A stretch of 64,000 nucleotides of DNA from Aureispira anguillae (GTDB lineage Bacteria; Bacteroidota; Bacteroidia; Chitinophagales; Saprospiraceae), in contig NZ_AP026867.1 in NCBI RefSeq assembly GCF_026000115.1, positions 4,700,001 through 4,764,000 on the forward strand, written 5' to 3'. Both the position numbers and the translations under genes were made by a program. The notes below the pieces were generated by a model. The model saw only the letters and a program-made list of their open reading frames with translations, did no database searches and had not been told where the DNA came from. Numbering within the stretch: the first letter of the stretch is position 1; the number at the start of each line of letters is the position of its first letter. Positions 1-9,400 of the stretch are shown here, piece after piece.

Positions 1-2
1 AA

Positions 3-1301
3 GCAATTGGAAAAGGTTTTGACCAAAAAAGTCGGTTAATGCTAAATTTTGATACTGTATTTCTATCCGAATTATTATCCCATCTCAATCAAGAAAACCT
101 AAACCATTGGGATTCCAACCTACAAACAGTCAATACCTGTTTTTCAATGCCAAGCAATTCTGTTCCATTTTCCCTAGAATATGCCGCCAATGTTTCTGTT
201 TTATTAGGAGCATTAAAAATTGATGACCATATAAAAGATCAACATCGCTTTCGTTGGCACTTAGCAAAGCAATTCTATCATAAATCGTTTCAAAAAGCAA
301 CGAATCAATTTAAAAATTGGGGAATTGATACTATATATATATACAACTGCATATCGAAACAAGTAGAGCGAGAGAAATCATCTTTAATCTTTGATGATTT
401 AGAAATAACTTTAACGCATTATGCAGAACCAACCGCAGCAATTACTGCATATCTATTTGAAGAAGGAGGACAACGCTTAAAAAATCCTACCCCTCTATAC
501 GATCTAGGTTATGAATTTGGCAAACTAATGTACATACTAGATGCTTTTGAAGATTATGAACAAGATATTTTCAAACAACAATTTAATCCTCTTGCTATCT
601 ATTGGAACAATAAAACTCATTTAAGTTATGAGCAACTTGAAACGGTTCGTTCTATTTTGCTAAAATTAGAAGCAAGAATTCAGGCAAAAATTAAAGCATT
701 GCCTTTGACAATAGACATTCAAACCATTTATCAAAACCGTTTAACTTCCAATCTAGCACTAAGGCTCTATAAAGAACGTACGATTCCTAAAACGACAACG
801 GAGCGAATTAGATTGCGTTGGGCATATGCAAAAGAATTTGCTAATCAACTTAGCTGCCAATCTCCGTCTTGGTTCCGTCAGTTAAATTACTACGTTCTTG
901 TCTTCGCTGTTTTTGCTAATCCACAAACAACAACTTATCTGCCACAAGAAGGCAAGTTAGAAATAGCTGGTTGGGGGCTCTTGGTTACAAGTCTATTGGC
1001 AAGTATTGGGATTATTGGCGTAGTTCGAAAAAATCGAAAAGAAAAACGACAACAAAAACGCAAAGAAAAACGACTCAAACGATTGGCAAAAAAATTAAAG
1101 AAGCTCTTTTGGAGTAAACATGGTTGTTGCTCAGAATGCTGCTCAGGTTGTTGTGAGAGTTGTTGTGATGGCTGCTGTGAGAATTGTTGCGAAACGATTT
1201 GTGAAAGTGAGAGTCCACTATTCTGGATTTTGGTTATTGGAGCAGTTGTTTTAACCGTTGCTTTGATATTTTTAATTCTTTTCTTGGCTGGTGTTATTTA
1301 A
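3..1301 (+). CDS. DUF5685-like membrane protein with Cys-rich CCxx tail (5' end outside window)
   Basis: The frame is open to the left edge of the window. Twelve codons before the first ATG (position 39) read AIGKGFDQKSRL, which fits the family pattern preceding MLNFDTVFLSELL, so the true start lies upstream and this entry is partial. The body is helical with the motif YDLGYEFGKLMYILDAFEDYEQD, written here in part, and resembles DUF5685 proteins, whose function is unknown. Near the C-terminus come a hydrophobic segment (GWGLLVTSLLASIGIIGVV), a very basic stretch, a tail of CC pairs spaced by two residues (about nt 1123-1200), and a final membrane helix. The tail could bind metal or be lipid-modified; that is inference. 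Family assignment is from memory of motifs and moderately sure. Confidence 0.65.
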   Translation, partial: AIGKGFDQKSRLMLNFDTVFLSELLSHLNQENLNHWDSNLQTVNTCFSMPSNSVPFSLEYAANVSVLLGALKIDDHIKDQHRFRWHLAKQFYHKSFQKATNQFKNWGIDTIYIYNCISKQVEREKSSLIFDDLEITLTHYAEPTAAITAYLFEEGGQRLKNPTPLYDLGYEFGKLMYILDAFEDYEQDIFKQQFNPLAIYWNNKTHLSYEQLETVRSILLKLEARIQAKIKALPLTIDIQTIYQNRLTSNLALRLYKERTIPKTTTERIRLRWAYAKEFANQLSCQSPSWFRQLNYYVLVFAVFANPQTTTYLPQEGKLEIAGWGLLVTSLLASIGIIGVVRKNRKEKRQQKRKEKRLKRLAKKLKKLFWSKHGCCSECCSGCCESCCDGCCENCCETICESESPLFWILVIGAVVLTVALIFLILFLAGVI

Positions 1302-1407
1302 CCGTATATCTATTAAGCCCACCACCTCATAAAAGCTGTTTCTTCTACAATTGATAAAACTTTACTAAAAAAATAGCCTAGATGGGTAATTATTTTTATA
1401 TTTTTCA

Positions 1408-2337
1408 ATGTCATTTTTTAAACCAATGCTTTGTATGTTAAAAACTAATTACCCATCCAAAATTTTATTGCTTGGAGAATATACCATTATCCAAAAATCC
1501 GCAGCATTAGCTATTCCTTATTTTCATTATCAAAGTTATTGGAGTGACAATTTATCGATTCCCGATAATTTTCATCCTACAATAGAAGCCGCCTTTTCTC
1601 AACAAAGTCTGCAAAAAATTTTAGTAGATTTAAAACAGTTAGAAGTTCCTGTTCTCAATTTGGATCGCTTAGAAAATGATTTAAAAAATGGGCTTTGGCT
1701 TTCTACCAACTCTCCTATGGGATATGGGCTAGGAAGTTCTGGGGCTGTTTGTGCTGCTATTTACGATCGTTATGCCCAAACTAAAACAAGTGATTTACAA
1801 CTTTTAAAACAAGAACTTGCTTTATTAGAACATTCTTTTCATGGAAAAAGCTCAGGAATAGACCCCCTGATTGCTTATACCCACCGTCCGCTTTGGGTAC
1901 AGCCCGACCAATCTATCCACACGGTTCAATTGGCACCTAAATCTAAAGGAGCTATATTCTTGATCGATACGGAACAGCCTCGTATTTCAACTCCTTTAAT
2001 CAATTTTTTCGTTGAGCAATGCCAGCAGAAGAATTTCATCCAAAACTTTGTATCTCCTATGAAGCAAGCAATCAACAAAGCCATCACTGCTTTAGTAGAT
2101 GCCCAATTTGATGAACTGATAAATGAAATTGGTCTAATTTCTCAATTGCAATTTGATTTTTTGCCTCCAATGATCCCCAAACCACTTCATTCTATCTGGC
2201 AAAGAGGATTGAATTCTAAAGAATTTTATTTAAAAATCTGTGGTGCAGGAGGAGGAGGTTTTATGTTAGGCTTTGCTAAGGACTGGGAATCTATAGCGAA
2301 GCACTTTAAAGCGTTTAAAGTATTACATTTGTTGTAA
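1408..2337 (+). CDS. GHMP-family kinase, mevalonate-kinase-like
   Basis: A GHMP kinase of about 300 residues. Visible motifs are the N-terminal substrate strand SKILLLGEYTII, the glycine/serine-rich ATP loop GYGLGSSGAVCAA (about residues 104-116), and the C-terminal glycine-rich motif CGAGGGGFMLGF. The middle carries HSFHGKSSGIDPLIAY, a pattern typical of mevalonate/phosphomevalonate kinases. Bacteroidota often carry one such stand-alone enzyme for the mevalonate route to isoprenoids, but the exact substrate cannot be fixed from sequence reading. Two further in-frame ATG codons at 1426 and 1435 would also leave the domain complete. The start at 1435 places the first strand at the usual distance from the N-terminus and may be the real one. 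Confidence 0.75.
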   Translation: MSFFKPMLCMLKTNYPSKILLLGEYTIIQKSAALAIPYFHYQSYWSDNLSIPDNFHPTIEAAFSQQSLQKILVDLKQLEVPVLNLDRLENDLKNGLWLSTNSPMGYGLGSSGAVCAAIYDRYAQTKTSDLQLLKQELALLEHSFHGKSSGIDPLIAYTHRPLWVQPDQSIHTVQLAPKSKGAIFLIDTEQPRISTPLINFFVEQCQQKNFIQNFVSPMKQAINKAITALVDAQFDELINEIGLISQLQFDFLPPMIPKPLHSIWQRGLNSKEFYLKICGAGGGGFMLGFAKDWESIAKHFKAFKVLHLL

Positions 2338-2353
2338 ACTTTTCCTAAAAAAA

Positions 2354-2404
2354 ATTGAATAATTTGAAGGTTTGCTAAAGATTCATTCCTTCAAATTATT
2401 CAAT
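2354..2404. terminator. Palindromic terminator between convergent genes
   Basis: Perfect 17-bp arms (2354-2370 and 2388-2404) enclose a 17-nt loop between the convergent GHMP kinase and ABC permease genes. A run of A on the plus strand just left of the first arm becomes a U-run for the leftward transcript, so it should mainly terminate the ABC operon. It may also stop the rightward kinase transcript. Confidence 0.75.
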
Positions 2405-2427
2405 CCGTAATTATATATACTATAACA

Positions 2428-3750
2428 TTAGTCTTTTCTGAACATCCACTGAAGAAAGTCCTTTAGCGTCGTCTTCTTACCATACATTAAAATTCCAACC
2501 CTATAAATACGCCCTGATAGCCATACAAAAAAGATACAAGTTAGGAGTAAAATTACAATCGATGCAACAATCTGTATGAGTGGTGGGTCAAAAACAATCC
2601 GTGCTGGCATTACAATCGGTGAGAATAATGGAAACATAGAAGCCCAAACCGCCATAGAACTGGTGGGGTTTTCTACCACTGCAATTCCAATATAAAATGC
2701 AATAATCACAGGGATCGTTATAATTAGCATTAGAGATTGCCCTTCTCCCCAATCATCTCCCATGGCAGCCCCAACAGCAGCAAACAAAGAAGCATACAAA
2801 ACGTAGCCTCCCAAAAAGAAAAGGAGAAAAATCATAATAATATAACCATAATCAAAACTGTATAGGTCTTGCATGATCATCATTATTTTATCCACTTCGC
2901 CTCCCCCTGCGGCTGTAGAAGTTGTCGCCATTTGTTGTAATTCTTGCAACTTTCCTGCAAATAGCAAGCCTACGCCTAAATACATCAATGGAAAAGTAAC
3001 TGCCCAAATCGCAAATTGTGTCAAACCTACGGCTCCAACACCAACAATTTTGCCAAGCATCAACTGAAATGGTTTAACAGAAGAGATCAAAACCTCAACA
3101 ATACGATTGGTTTTTTCTTCCATTACAGAGCGCATCACCATATTACCATAAATAAAAATAACTAAGTAAATCAAGAACATCATAATCCCCCCCAAAGCAG
3201 TTGCCACATAAGCCCTAGAGCTTGAAACGTCTTTAGCATCTTCTTCTAAACTCTTCGGTTCTAGATTAATACTTGTTTTTAGCTGTTTTAATTTGACCTC
3301 ACTCAATCCCAATTGCGCCATTTTGATCTTTCGAGTATGTTGGCTAAGTGACTTCTTTACTGCTTCTTGGGTGGTAATTCCCATTTCTTCATTGGCATAA
3401 TAGTCCACATTAAAGGTCTTTGTCATACTGTCCAACTGTTGTTCGGGGATATACAAAATCCCACGATACCCATCCTCTTCAAATGTTTCTTTGAGGTCTT
3501 CCAGTTTTTTCTTTGGATAGCCATACATAATTAAACCATCCCTCAACTTGCCCTTTTCTTCTAATTGTAAAGTATTAGAAGGATCTAACAAGGCTACTTT
3601 TTTCTTTTCTGCGCCAGAGGACATGATAAAAATCAGTGCAATCCAAAAAATAACAAATCCAATTGGAGTGAATATGGTCGTAAGTATAAAAGTTTTCTTC
3701 TTTACTCTTGACAAATACTCCCGCATTATGATTAACCAAAGCTTATTCAT
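2428..3750 (-). CDS. ABC-2 type exporter permease, NatB-like
   Basis: Membrane subunit of an ABC exporter. The N-terminus (MNKLWLIIMREYLSRVKKK) leads into the first membrane helix at about residues 20-43. It is followed by an extracytoplasmic domain of about 130 residues and a block of five hydrophobic helices from about 178 to 425, the usual ABC-2/NatB plan. The cytoplasmic segment MRSVMEEKTNRIVEVLISS is a hallmark of this family. The gene overlaps the upstream ATPase gene by 8 bp, indicating translational coupling. Sodium export is known for NatAB in Bacillus, but substrate here is unknown. Confidence 0.85.
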   Translation of the reverse strand: MNKLWLIIMREYLSRVKKKTFILTTIFTPIGFVIFWIALIFIMSSGAEKKKVALLDPSNTLQLEEKGKLRDGLIMYGYPKKKLEDLKETFEEDGYRGILYIPEQQLDSMTKTFNVDYYANEEMGITTQEAVKKSLSQHTRKIKMAQLGLSEVKLKQLKTSINLEPKSLEEDAKDVSSSRAYVATALGGIMMFLIYLVIFIYGNMVMRSVMEEKTNRIVEVLISSVKPFQLMLGKIVGVGAVGLTQFAIWAVTFPLMYLGVGLLFAGKLQELQQMATTSTAAGGGEVDKIMMIMQDLYSFDYGYIIMIFLLFFLGGYVLYASLFAAVGAAMGDDWGEGQSLMLIITIPVIIAFYIGIAVVENPTSSMAVWASMFPLFSPIVMPARIVFDPPLIQIVASIVILLLTCIFFVWLSGRIYRVGILMYGKKTTLKDFLQWMFRKD

Positions 3751-4648
3751 CTGATGATCCTCCTACTATTTTGATAAAGATTTCGTTTAGAGTGGGTAAA
3801 ATTTCATTAAAAGCAGTCACGAGCGTCCCATGTGCCAATAAATAGCGCAAAAAATTATTAGCATGATCAACATCTCTTAATTTTACTACTATTTGCTGTT
3901 CTTCGCTAGCAACAATCGTCACATGTTCTCCTATATTTTCAGGTAATGCTCCTTTAAAATCAACTTGAAACAAATGTTCCTTAAATTGGTTTTTAACATC
4001 TTCAACTTTGCCACTCAACACATTGCTTCCTTTATTGATCAGCACAATGTTTTCACAGATTTGTTCAACTTGCTCCATACGATGCGTAGAAAACAAGATT
4101 GTTGTGCCTTTTTGGTGTAACTCATCAATTTCATCCCGAATTAAATTGGTATTAACAGGATCTAACCCCGAAAAGGGCTCATCCAAAATCAATAATTTAG
4201 GTTGGTGAATCACGGTAGTGATAAACTGAATCTTTTGCTGCATCCCTTTAGATAGCTCTTCTATCTTTTTATGCCGCCAATCTTCAATATCAAACTTTTC
4301 GAGCCAATAATCCAATTGTTTTTTAGCTTCCTTTCTTGAAAAGCCTTTGAGCCGAGCTAAATAAGTAATTTGCTCTCCTACCTTCATTTTTTTGTACAAG
4401 CCTCGCTCTTCAGGCATATAGCCAATTTGAGAAGGATGTGAACTATTTAAAGGTTCCCCTCTAAATAATATTGAGCCAGAATCGGCTTTGGTTATAGTTG
4501 TGATAATACGAATCAAAGACGTTTTGCCTGCTCCATTGGGTCCTAATAACCCAAAGATTTTGCCTTCGGGAATATTAAAAGAAACATTATTGCACGCTAC
4601 ATGTTCCTGATACGTCTTTCGTACTTCTTGAAGTTCTAAAACGTTCAC
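3743..4648 (-). CDS. ABC transporter ATP-binding protein, NatA-like
   Basis: ATPase partner of the overlapping permease gene. Walker A is GPNGAGKT at residues 36-43, the signature is LSKGMQQK at about 128-135, Walker B is LLILDEPFSGLDP at about 148-160, and the switch histidine lies in STHRMEQ. The last ~75 residues form the C-terminal extension typical of NatA-type exporter ATPases (DUF4162-like). The start is GTG. An in-frame stop lies upstream at 4700-4702 and no ATG lies between it and the GTG, so this start is well supported. Together with the permease it forms a two-gene exporter operon transcribed leftward. Confidence 0.9.
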   Translation of the reverse strand: MNVLELQEVRKTYQEHVACNNVSFNIPEGKIFGLLGPNGAGKTSLIRIITTITKADSGSILFRGEPLNSSHPSQIGYMPEERGLYKKMKVGEQITYLARLKGFSRKEAKKQLDYWLEKFDIEDWRHKKIEELSKGMQQKIQFITTVIHQPKLLILDEPFSGLDPVNTNLIRDEIDELHQKGTTILFSTHRMEQVEQICENIVLINKGSNVLSGKVEDVKNQFKEHLFQVDFKGALPENIGEHVTIVASEEQQIVVKLRDVDHANNFLRYLLAHGTLVTAFNEILPTLNEIFIKIVGGSSDE

Positions 4649-5137
4649 TGAAAATATGGTTGTTGGATGATAAATTAAATGTTGAGCCTCTTTTTGTATC
4701 TATGATTGGTGTTTTCTCAACATGTTTTGTTACAAATGTAAAAGTTCTAACTACAATCCTATGCATTTAGTTTCTTATTTCCATGAATAAGCACAATATT
4801 TAGACGAAGTATAGCAATAGAACCGATTAATCTTCTTAAGTAAGCCTTTTCTGACTCCATAAATGAGTCATTTTAAATATTGTTATTGTTCTTATCTTTT
4901 TTTGTAAAAAGAAGGTATCCAAGCACCCCAAAAAAGCTTATAAGTATACACTGAAGTTTCTATGAATCATTGCTAGCTCCAATAGAAAAATAACATTGCT
5001 TTTTTTTACGATACAACAACCTATTAAAATGATCCTGAGTACAGGACAATAATAATAAGTTATCTTTTAGAAGTTGTTTGTATCAATTGTTTTACCTTTT
5101 TGGAATTATTTTCTTCATTCAGTTGTTCATTTCTTAT
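4649..5137. other. Divergent intergenic region, ABC operon / PP2C gene
   Basis: AT-rich spacer between divergently transcribed genes. It holds a -7 element for the leftward ABC operon (4733-4740) and a small 6-bp hairpin (4852-4857 with 4865-4870). No coding sequence is convincing. An in-frame TTG at 5078 would extend the PP2C gene by a 20-residue hydrophobic stretch, judged unlikely. Confidence 0.5.
4733..4740 (-). promoter_or_regulatory. Candidate -7 promoter element for ABC exporter operon
   Basis: The minus strand reads TACATTTG, a full match to the Bacteroidota -7 consensus TAnnTTTG, 85 bp ahead of the GTG start. No TTG lies at the ideal 19-21 nt spacing; the nearest is 13 nt upstream, so this is a partial promoter match. 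Confidence 0.4.
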
Positions 5138-5881
5138 ATGAAGTTATATACAACGATCCAACTTGGTCAATTCCATCCTATTTTTTGCGAAGATTTCTTA
5201 TTTTATCAACAAATTCACCCTCAATGGCTAATTGCAGCTGTTTTTGATGGATGTTCCTCTGGAAAAGACAGTCACTTTGCCGCTAGTCTAATGGGAAAGT
5301 GCTTAAAAATGATCTGCAAAAGGCTCCCCTATCAAAACTTGTTACAGGTAGATTTTAATCTGGAACGAATAAGTAGTGATAAACTTGGAAAATTTATTCT
5401 AAAACAATTATTTCAAAGTATACAAAAACAGCAAAATGATTTGCACCTAGATCAACTAGAATTATTAGCAACTACTCTATTACTGGTTGTTAATATCCAC
5501 AAACAAGAGGCTTGGGTCAATGCCAGTGGAGATGGTTTGATTGCAACACAAGATAGCATTCTAACCTTAGATCAAAATGATCGTCCTAACTATTTAGCCT
5601 ATTATTTGCAAAAGAATGTAGAGGAATGGATGGATCAAGAAACCTCCAGTTACCAATTCGCAACCGTTTCTGATATATCTATAGCCACAGATGGAATTTT
5701 TAGTTTTGCGAAAAATACAAAAGAAGCGGTAAATGGTATCAACCCAATAGATTATCTTTTGATTAATAGAGATTTTAGCAATCAAGCCAATATGTTAGAT
5801 CGAAAATGCAACCTATTGGGGACAGAATATCAGTTATTTCCCAATGACGATGTTAGTATTATTCGCTTAATTTTTGACTAA
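5138..5881 (+). CDS. PP2C-family protein phosphatase
   Basis: Metal-dependent Ser/Thr phosphatase domain filling the whole protein of 247 residues. The PP2C motifs appear in order: an acidic start CEDFLF, the DGxxG site AVFDGCSSGKDSH, the central ASGDGLIA, the late SIATDGIFSF, and the terminal metal-binding NDDVSIIRL. It lacks an obvious signal peptide when started at the ATG at 5138. It stands alone, convergent with an LRR gene. A paired kinase is not visible in the window, so its targets are unknown. The divergence of spacing from canonical PP2C suggests the PP2C_2-type bacterial subfamily. Confidence 0.75.
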   Translation: MKLYTTIQLGQFHPIFCEDFLFYQQIHPQWLIAAVFDGCSSGKDSHFAASLMGKCLKMICKRLPYQNLLQVDFNLERISSDKLGKFILKQLFQSIQKQQNDLHLDQLELLATTLLLVVNIHKQEAWVNASGDGLIATQDSILTLDQNDRPNYLAYYLQKNVEEWMDQETSSYQFATVSDISIATDGIFSFAKNTKEAVNGINPIDYLLINRDFSNQANMLDRKCNLLGTEYQLFPNDDVSIIRLIFD

Positions 5882-5937
5882 GTTTAAATCCATATCGTGC
5901 CTTTTTATTCCATTTAAGTAATGGATTCGATTATTTA

Positions 5938-6705
5938 CTATATATAAACAACCGTGTGTGGTAAAATATTTCGAATTTTTTCTTGCTCAGATTTGGACAA
6001 AGGATTTCGGCTTAGATATAATATTTTTAAATTTTTTAATACGCTTAATGCTCCTGGCAAACGTTTAATGCGATTCTCTGACAAATCCAGAATTTCTAAG
6101 TTTTCTAACATGCATAACTCCATTGGCACTTCGCTCAACTTATTATTTCTCAAAATCAATTTTTTGAGTTGCCCCAAATGAACCAGCCCATTAGGAAAGT
6201 CAAAGATCTGATTATCAATCAGTGACAATATTTCTAAATTGGGTAATTTTAATAGATAAGTAGGAATTTTTTTTAGCCCAACTCCAACTAACGAAAGCTC
6301 AATCAACCCCTCCAACTGCCCTAATTCCTTGGGTATTTTAGTAAATGCATTATAGTTTAACACCAAGCGTTTTAAGTTTGTTAACGTTCCTATTTGAGGG
6401 GGTAACTCGGTTAACATACAATGACTTAATGATAGTAGTTCTAGATTTTTGAGCAAATCAAAGTTATCGGGAAGTCTTTCTATTGGTTGGTATCGAAAAG
6501 TAATTTGAGTCATTAATTTCAGCAACTCAGTCCAATTATTCTTCAAACACCGCAATAAATATTGAGGTTGAAGGCTCATTAATGTTGCCAGTTCATAATC
6601 TTCGACAACCCCAATACTTTCAAGTAATTGAAATGCTAACTCATGATTAACCTCATCTTCACTTCGCAATAGCGCTATTATTGCCTTATAGTCTGTACTA
6701 GACAT
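5938..6705 (-). CDS. Leucine-rich-repeat protein with N-terminal helical module
   Basis: Cytoplasmic protein of 255 residues without signal peptide. Residues 1 to about 75 form a helical module (LLRSEDEVNHELAFQLLESIG). Residues about 80-250 hold seven to eight LRRs of the 23-residue type with the pattern LxxLxLxxNxLxxLPxxLxxLxxL. The N-terminal motif recurs in the larger LRR protein downstream (see 7390-9264), which suggests a shared, lineage-specific architecture. LRRs bind proteins; no partner or function can be named. It lies tail-to-tail with the PP2C gene (56-bp gap) and head-to-head with the larger LRR gene. Confidence 0.8.
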   Translation of the reverse strand: MSSTDYKAIIALLRSEDEVNHELAFQLLESIGVVEDYELATLMSLQPQYLLRCLKNNWTELLKLMTQITFRYQPIERLPDNFDLLKNLELLSLSHCMLTELPPQIGTLTNLKRLVLNYNAFTKIPKELGQLEGLIELSLVGVGLKKIPTYLLKLPNLEILSLIDNQIFDFPNGLVHLGQLKKLILRNNKLSEVPMELCMLENLEILDLSENRIKRLPGALSVLKNLKILYLSRNPLSKSEQEKIRNILPHTVVYI

Positions 6706-7389
6706 GATTTACTTTTATAGGTGGTATACAATTTGAGCGTGTTTTGTAATATACTAGAATTGTTAATTTTAATAATTTAACAATCTACTAATAATCCTAC
6801 AAATTGAGGGGTAATGATAAAGTATATATTGATTAATTTATAGGGGCAATAAAATTACTTATTTCATACTTATATATCTAATATTTTAGGGCTCTTTTTT
6901 CAAAGGAACAATAAATTTACTTTAAACAATCGTTTCTACTAGCTTTGATGACAAATAATCTAATCTAGATCAAAAAATCAATGATTTTTCTTTGTTAAGA
7001 AGCCTGATTTATCACAAACACTCAAGCCTATAAACATTTAATAATCAAACTATTTAAACAAAAAAACATCCAACGTTATGAAGATACGATAAAATTTAAT
7101 CCTAAATATTTGTAACTAAAATAGCGTTATTAATCGTTAATTAGTATAGAGTTAATTATTATAACAATTATAATCTAGTGCATTAAAAACCAACAAACAT
7201 AACATATAATAATATAAAAATTGTATAATAAGTTCTTTATAGCCATTAAAGTCCCCAATAAAGGGAGCAATTCATAATTATGCAGCGTCATAAATTGCTT
7301 CAGGATGGTAACATTGAATCAAATTGATTTGAACAAATAGTCTGATACACGCTGTTTTTACAAATCAACCCCCTAACAAAAACATAAGC
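6706..7389. other. AT-rich divergent spacer between two LRR genes
   Basis: A 684-bp very AT-rich gap. I see no ORF of credible length, no tRNA and no strong hairpin. A 7-bp inverted repeat (agcaatt/aattgct, near 7266-7305) is the only structure noted. It presumably holds promoters for both LRR genes, but none matches the TAnnTTTG consensus clearly. Confidence 0.4.
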
Positions 7390-9264
7390 ATGAGTATCGA
7401 AACAGAACAATACCTACGCCTAAAAAACAAGATATATAGTGACCTAAAAGCAAAGACATTTTCAATTAATTATTGGGAAAAATTAAAAGAAATCCCACAA
7501 GAAATACGTCTATTGCAAGAACTTGAACATCTAAATATTTATCGAAATAAATCTATAAAAAAATACCCAAAAGAACTAGCAGAACTACCAAAACTTCGTC
7601 ACATATCATTACGGTTCAACAACTTAAAACAGCTTCCTATTGTATTAGGAAAGTTAGATAAATTAGAAACACTTATTTTGTCGAACAATCGTTTTTTGGC
7701 TTCAACCAAGTGGGAAACCTTAGCCGATATGAAGGCCTTACAGGTATTAGATTTGAGTTATGCATTGCAAAACTTATCGGCACTTCCCAATGTCATTGGA
7801 AAAATTCGCAACTTAAAAGAACTAAATATTGCTGGAAATAAACTCAAACATCTTCCTATTGAACTCAAACAACTTTCTTCTTTAGAAAAATTTTATTGTG
7901 AGGTCAATGATTTTGAAGAGTTTCCTCAAATAGTTACACAACTTCCGAACCTAAAAGAACTACAGATCCCCGCAAAAGCGTTGCAACACCTTCCTGAAGA
8001 AGCACTCGATTTGCAACATATACCTCAATTAAAATTTACTGCAAAAAGCAATAAAAAGACGCCTTATATTTTTCCATTTGAACGCCTATTAAAAAGCATT
8101 AGGGTTCATCAATTTAGCAGAACCCTTCAGGTCTTTTTTCTGAATATTATACGAGGGAGTGTTTTGATTACCGAGCTAAGTAATCAGGAGCTTATCACTT
8201 TACTAAATTGCGCCATTCCTGAATATATCAATCAAGCCTTAACAGAAATTGACTTGCGGATTCAAAAAAATCTATTTGGTCCTTTTAGATGGCCAACGGT
8301 TAATGACAAGATTATTATTAAAGGAAAAACAAAAGGTAAAGTATCTGAATTAAAAAAACGACTCGCTCAAAACTCAATACAAACAGGCGTAAAAATTAAT
8401 GCCTTAACTACCCATGTTTTAATTGGCAGCATGCCTGGTGAAATTTATTCTACCTTAGAAGAGCAAAACGTCATTATTATTACCGAACAAAGTTTAGTAG
8501 CGCATCTTAACCAATTAGAAAAGCCTTACCTTCTATCTACTGTAGAAGACATTAACCTTGAAAATATTCGCCAGTTACTTCATAGTGAGCAAACAGAAAA
8601 TATTCTTTTAGCACTTGAAATGTTAAAAGGAGGAGGCTTTCCTATGGAGCTTTTAACAGAGTTGTTTTTAATCTATAAATTTAATCGGGTTCAAAAAATA
8701 AAACGAATTATTTATCAAATTGTAGGGCAATACGCTCCTTTAGATTTTGTTACAGCACTAAAAAGCCGCAAACCCATTGGTTCTTCGCTATCAGAAATGA
8801 CCCGTTGTCACAATCTAGAATATTATTGTAAAGCAGGGCAATTAGACAAAAAATACATTGCTTTTTATTTATTAAAAAAGGGAAAATACGGTCATTTATT
8901 TGCCTTATTTAATTTATCAACTGAAGACAAAAAAATATACTTTAATCAGGCTTTACAGGAGGGGCATTTATCTTTATCAGGGTTAAATTTGACGGTTTTG
9001 CCAGATGACTTAGGACAAATTCCAGGCTTGGTGCACCTAGATATTTCTTATAACAAATTCACTACTGTTCCTCCTCAATTATTTGATTGCAAAGAACTTC
9101 AAAGTTTACACATTAGAGGTTTATATGATATTCATAAACAACCTCAAGATCTATGGGAAATTCCAGCCTTGAATACAATTTATGTCGGATATAACAACAA
9201 ATGGATTGGATATACCAACTCAAATAGTGTCATGATCAATGGCAAAAAGATTATTGGTAGATAA
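7390..9264 (+). CDS. Large LRR protein with BRCT-like middle domain
   Basis: 624 residues, no signal peptide. LRRs occupy about residues 20-215. Residues about 295-385 read like a BRCT fold: a start KIIIKGKTKGKVSELKKRL, a middle TTHVLIGSMPGEIY, and an end IIITEQSLVAHL, matching the usual glycine, threonine and late hydrophobic-E positions. A helical segment follows at about 390-530. It contains LLHSEQTENILLALEMLKGG, which resembles the N-terminal module of the neighbouring 255-residue LRR protein. Two more LRRs lie near the C-terminus (about 535-600). BRCT assignment is by eye and tentative. Function unknown; a scaffold or sensor role is inferred only from the repeat type. Confidence 0.75.
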   Translation: MSIETEQYLRLKNKIYSDLKAKTFSINYWEKLKEIPQEIRLLQELEHLNIYRNKSIKKYPKELAELPKLRHISLRFNNLKQLPIVLGKLDKLETLILSNNRFLASTKWETLADMKALQVLDLSYALQNLSALPNVIGKIRNLKELNIAGNKLKHLPIELKQLSSLEKFYCEVNDFEEFPQIVTQLPNLKELQIPAKALQHLPEEALDLQHIPQLKFTAKSNKKTPYIFPFERLLKSIRVHQFSRTLQVFFLNIIRGSVLITELSNQELITLLNCAIPEYINQALTEIDLRIQKNLFGPFRWPTVNDKIIIKGKTKGKVSELKKRLAQNSIQTGVKINALTTHVLIGSMPGEIYSTLEEQNVIIITEQSLVAHLNQLEKPYLLSTVEDINLENIRQLLHSEQTENILLALEMLKGGGFPMELLTELFLIYKFNRVQKIKRIIYQIVGQYAPLDFVTALKSRKPIGSSLSEMTRCHNLEYYCKAGQLDKKYIAFYLLKKGKYGHLFALFNLSTEDKKIYFNQALQEGHLSLSGLNLTVLPDDLGQIPGLVHLDISYNKFTTVPPQLFDCKELQSLHIRGLYDIHKQPQDLWEIPALNTIYVGYNNKWIGYTNSNSVMINGKKIIGR

Positions 9265-9326
9265 TTTTATACTTGCCTAGAATAGTACAATATCATTTTT
9301 TAGGCTACGACTTACAAAAGTTAAAG

Positions 9327-9360
9327 TTTGGCATCAAAGTATTATTTTTTGTACCTTTAT
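9327..9360 (+). promoter_or_regulatory. Candidate promoter for MbnP-like gene
   Basis: TTTG at 9327-9330, a 21-nt spacer, then TACCTTTAT at 9352-9360, close to the Bacteroidota pattern TTTG...TAnnTTTG. It would start transcription about 35 nt before the ATG at 9401. Confidence 0.5.
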
Positions 9361-9400
9361 TAATAGTACAAAAAGTAAACTTGCTAAACTTCTACATCAA

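Noticed and set aside
5078-5137. TTG-started extension of the PP2C gene
   Set aside because: It adds a hydrophobic 20-residue stretch before a complete PP2C domain, and a good ATG lies at 5138.
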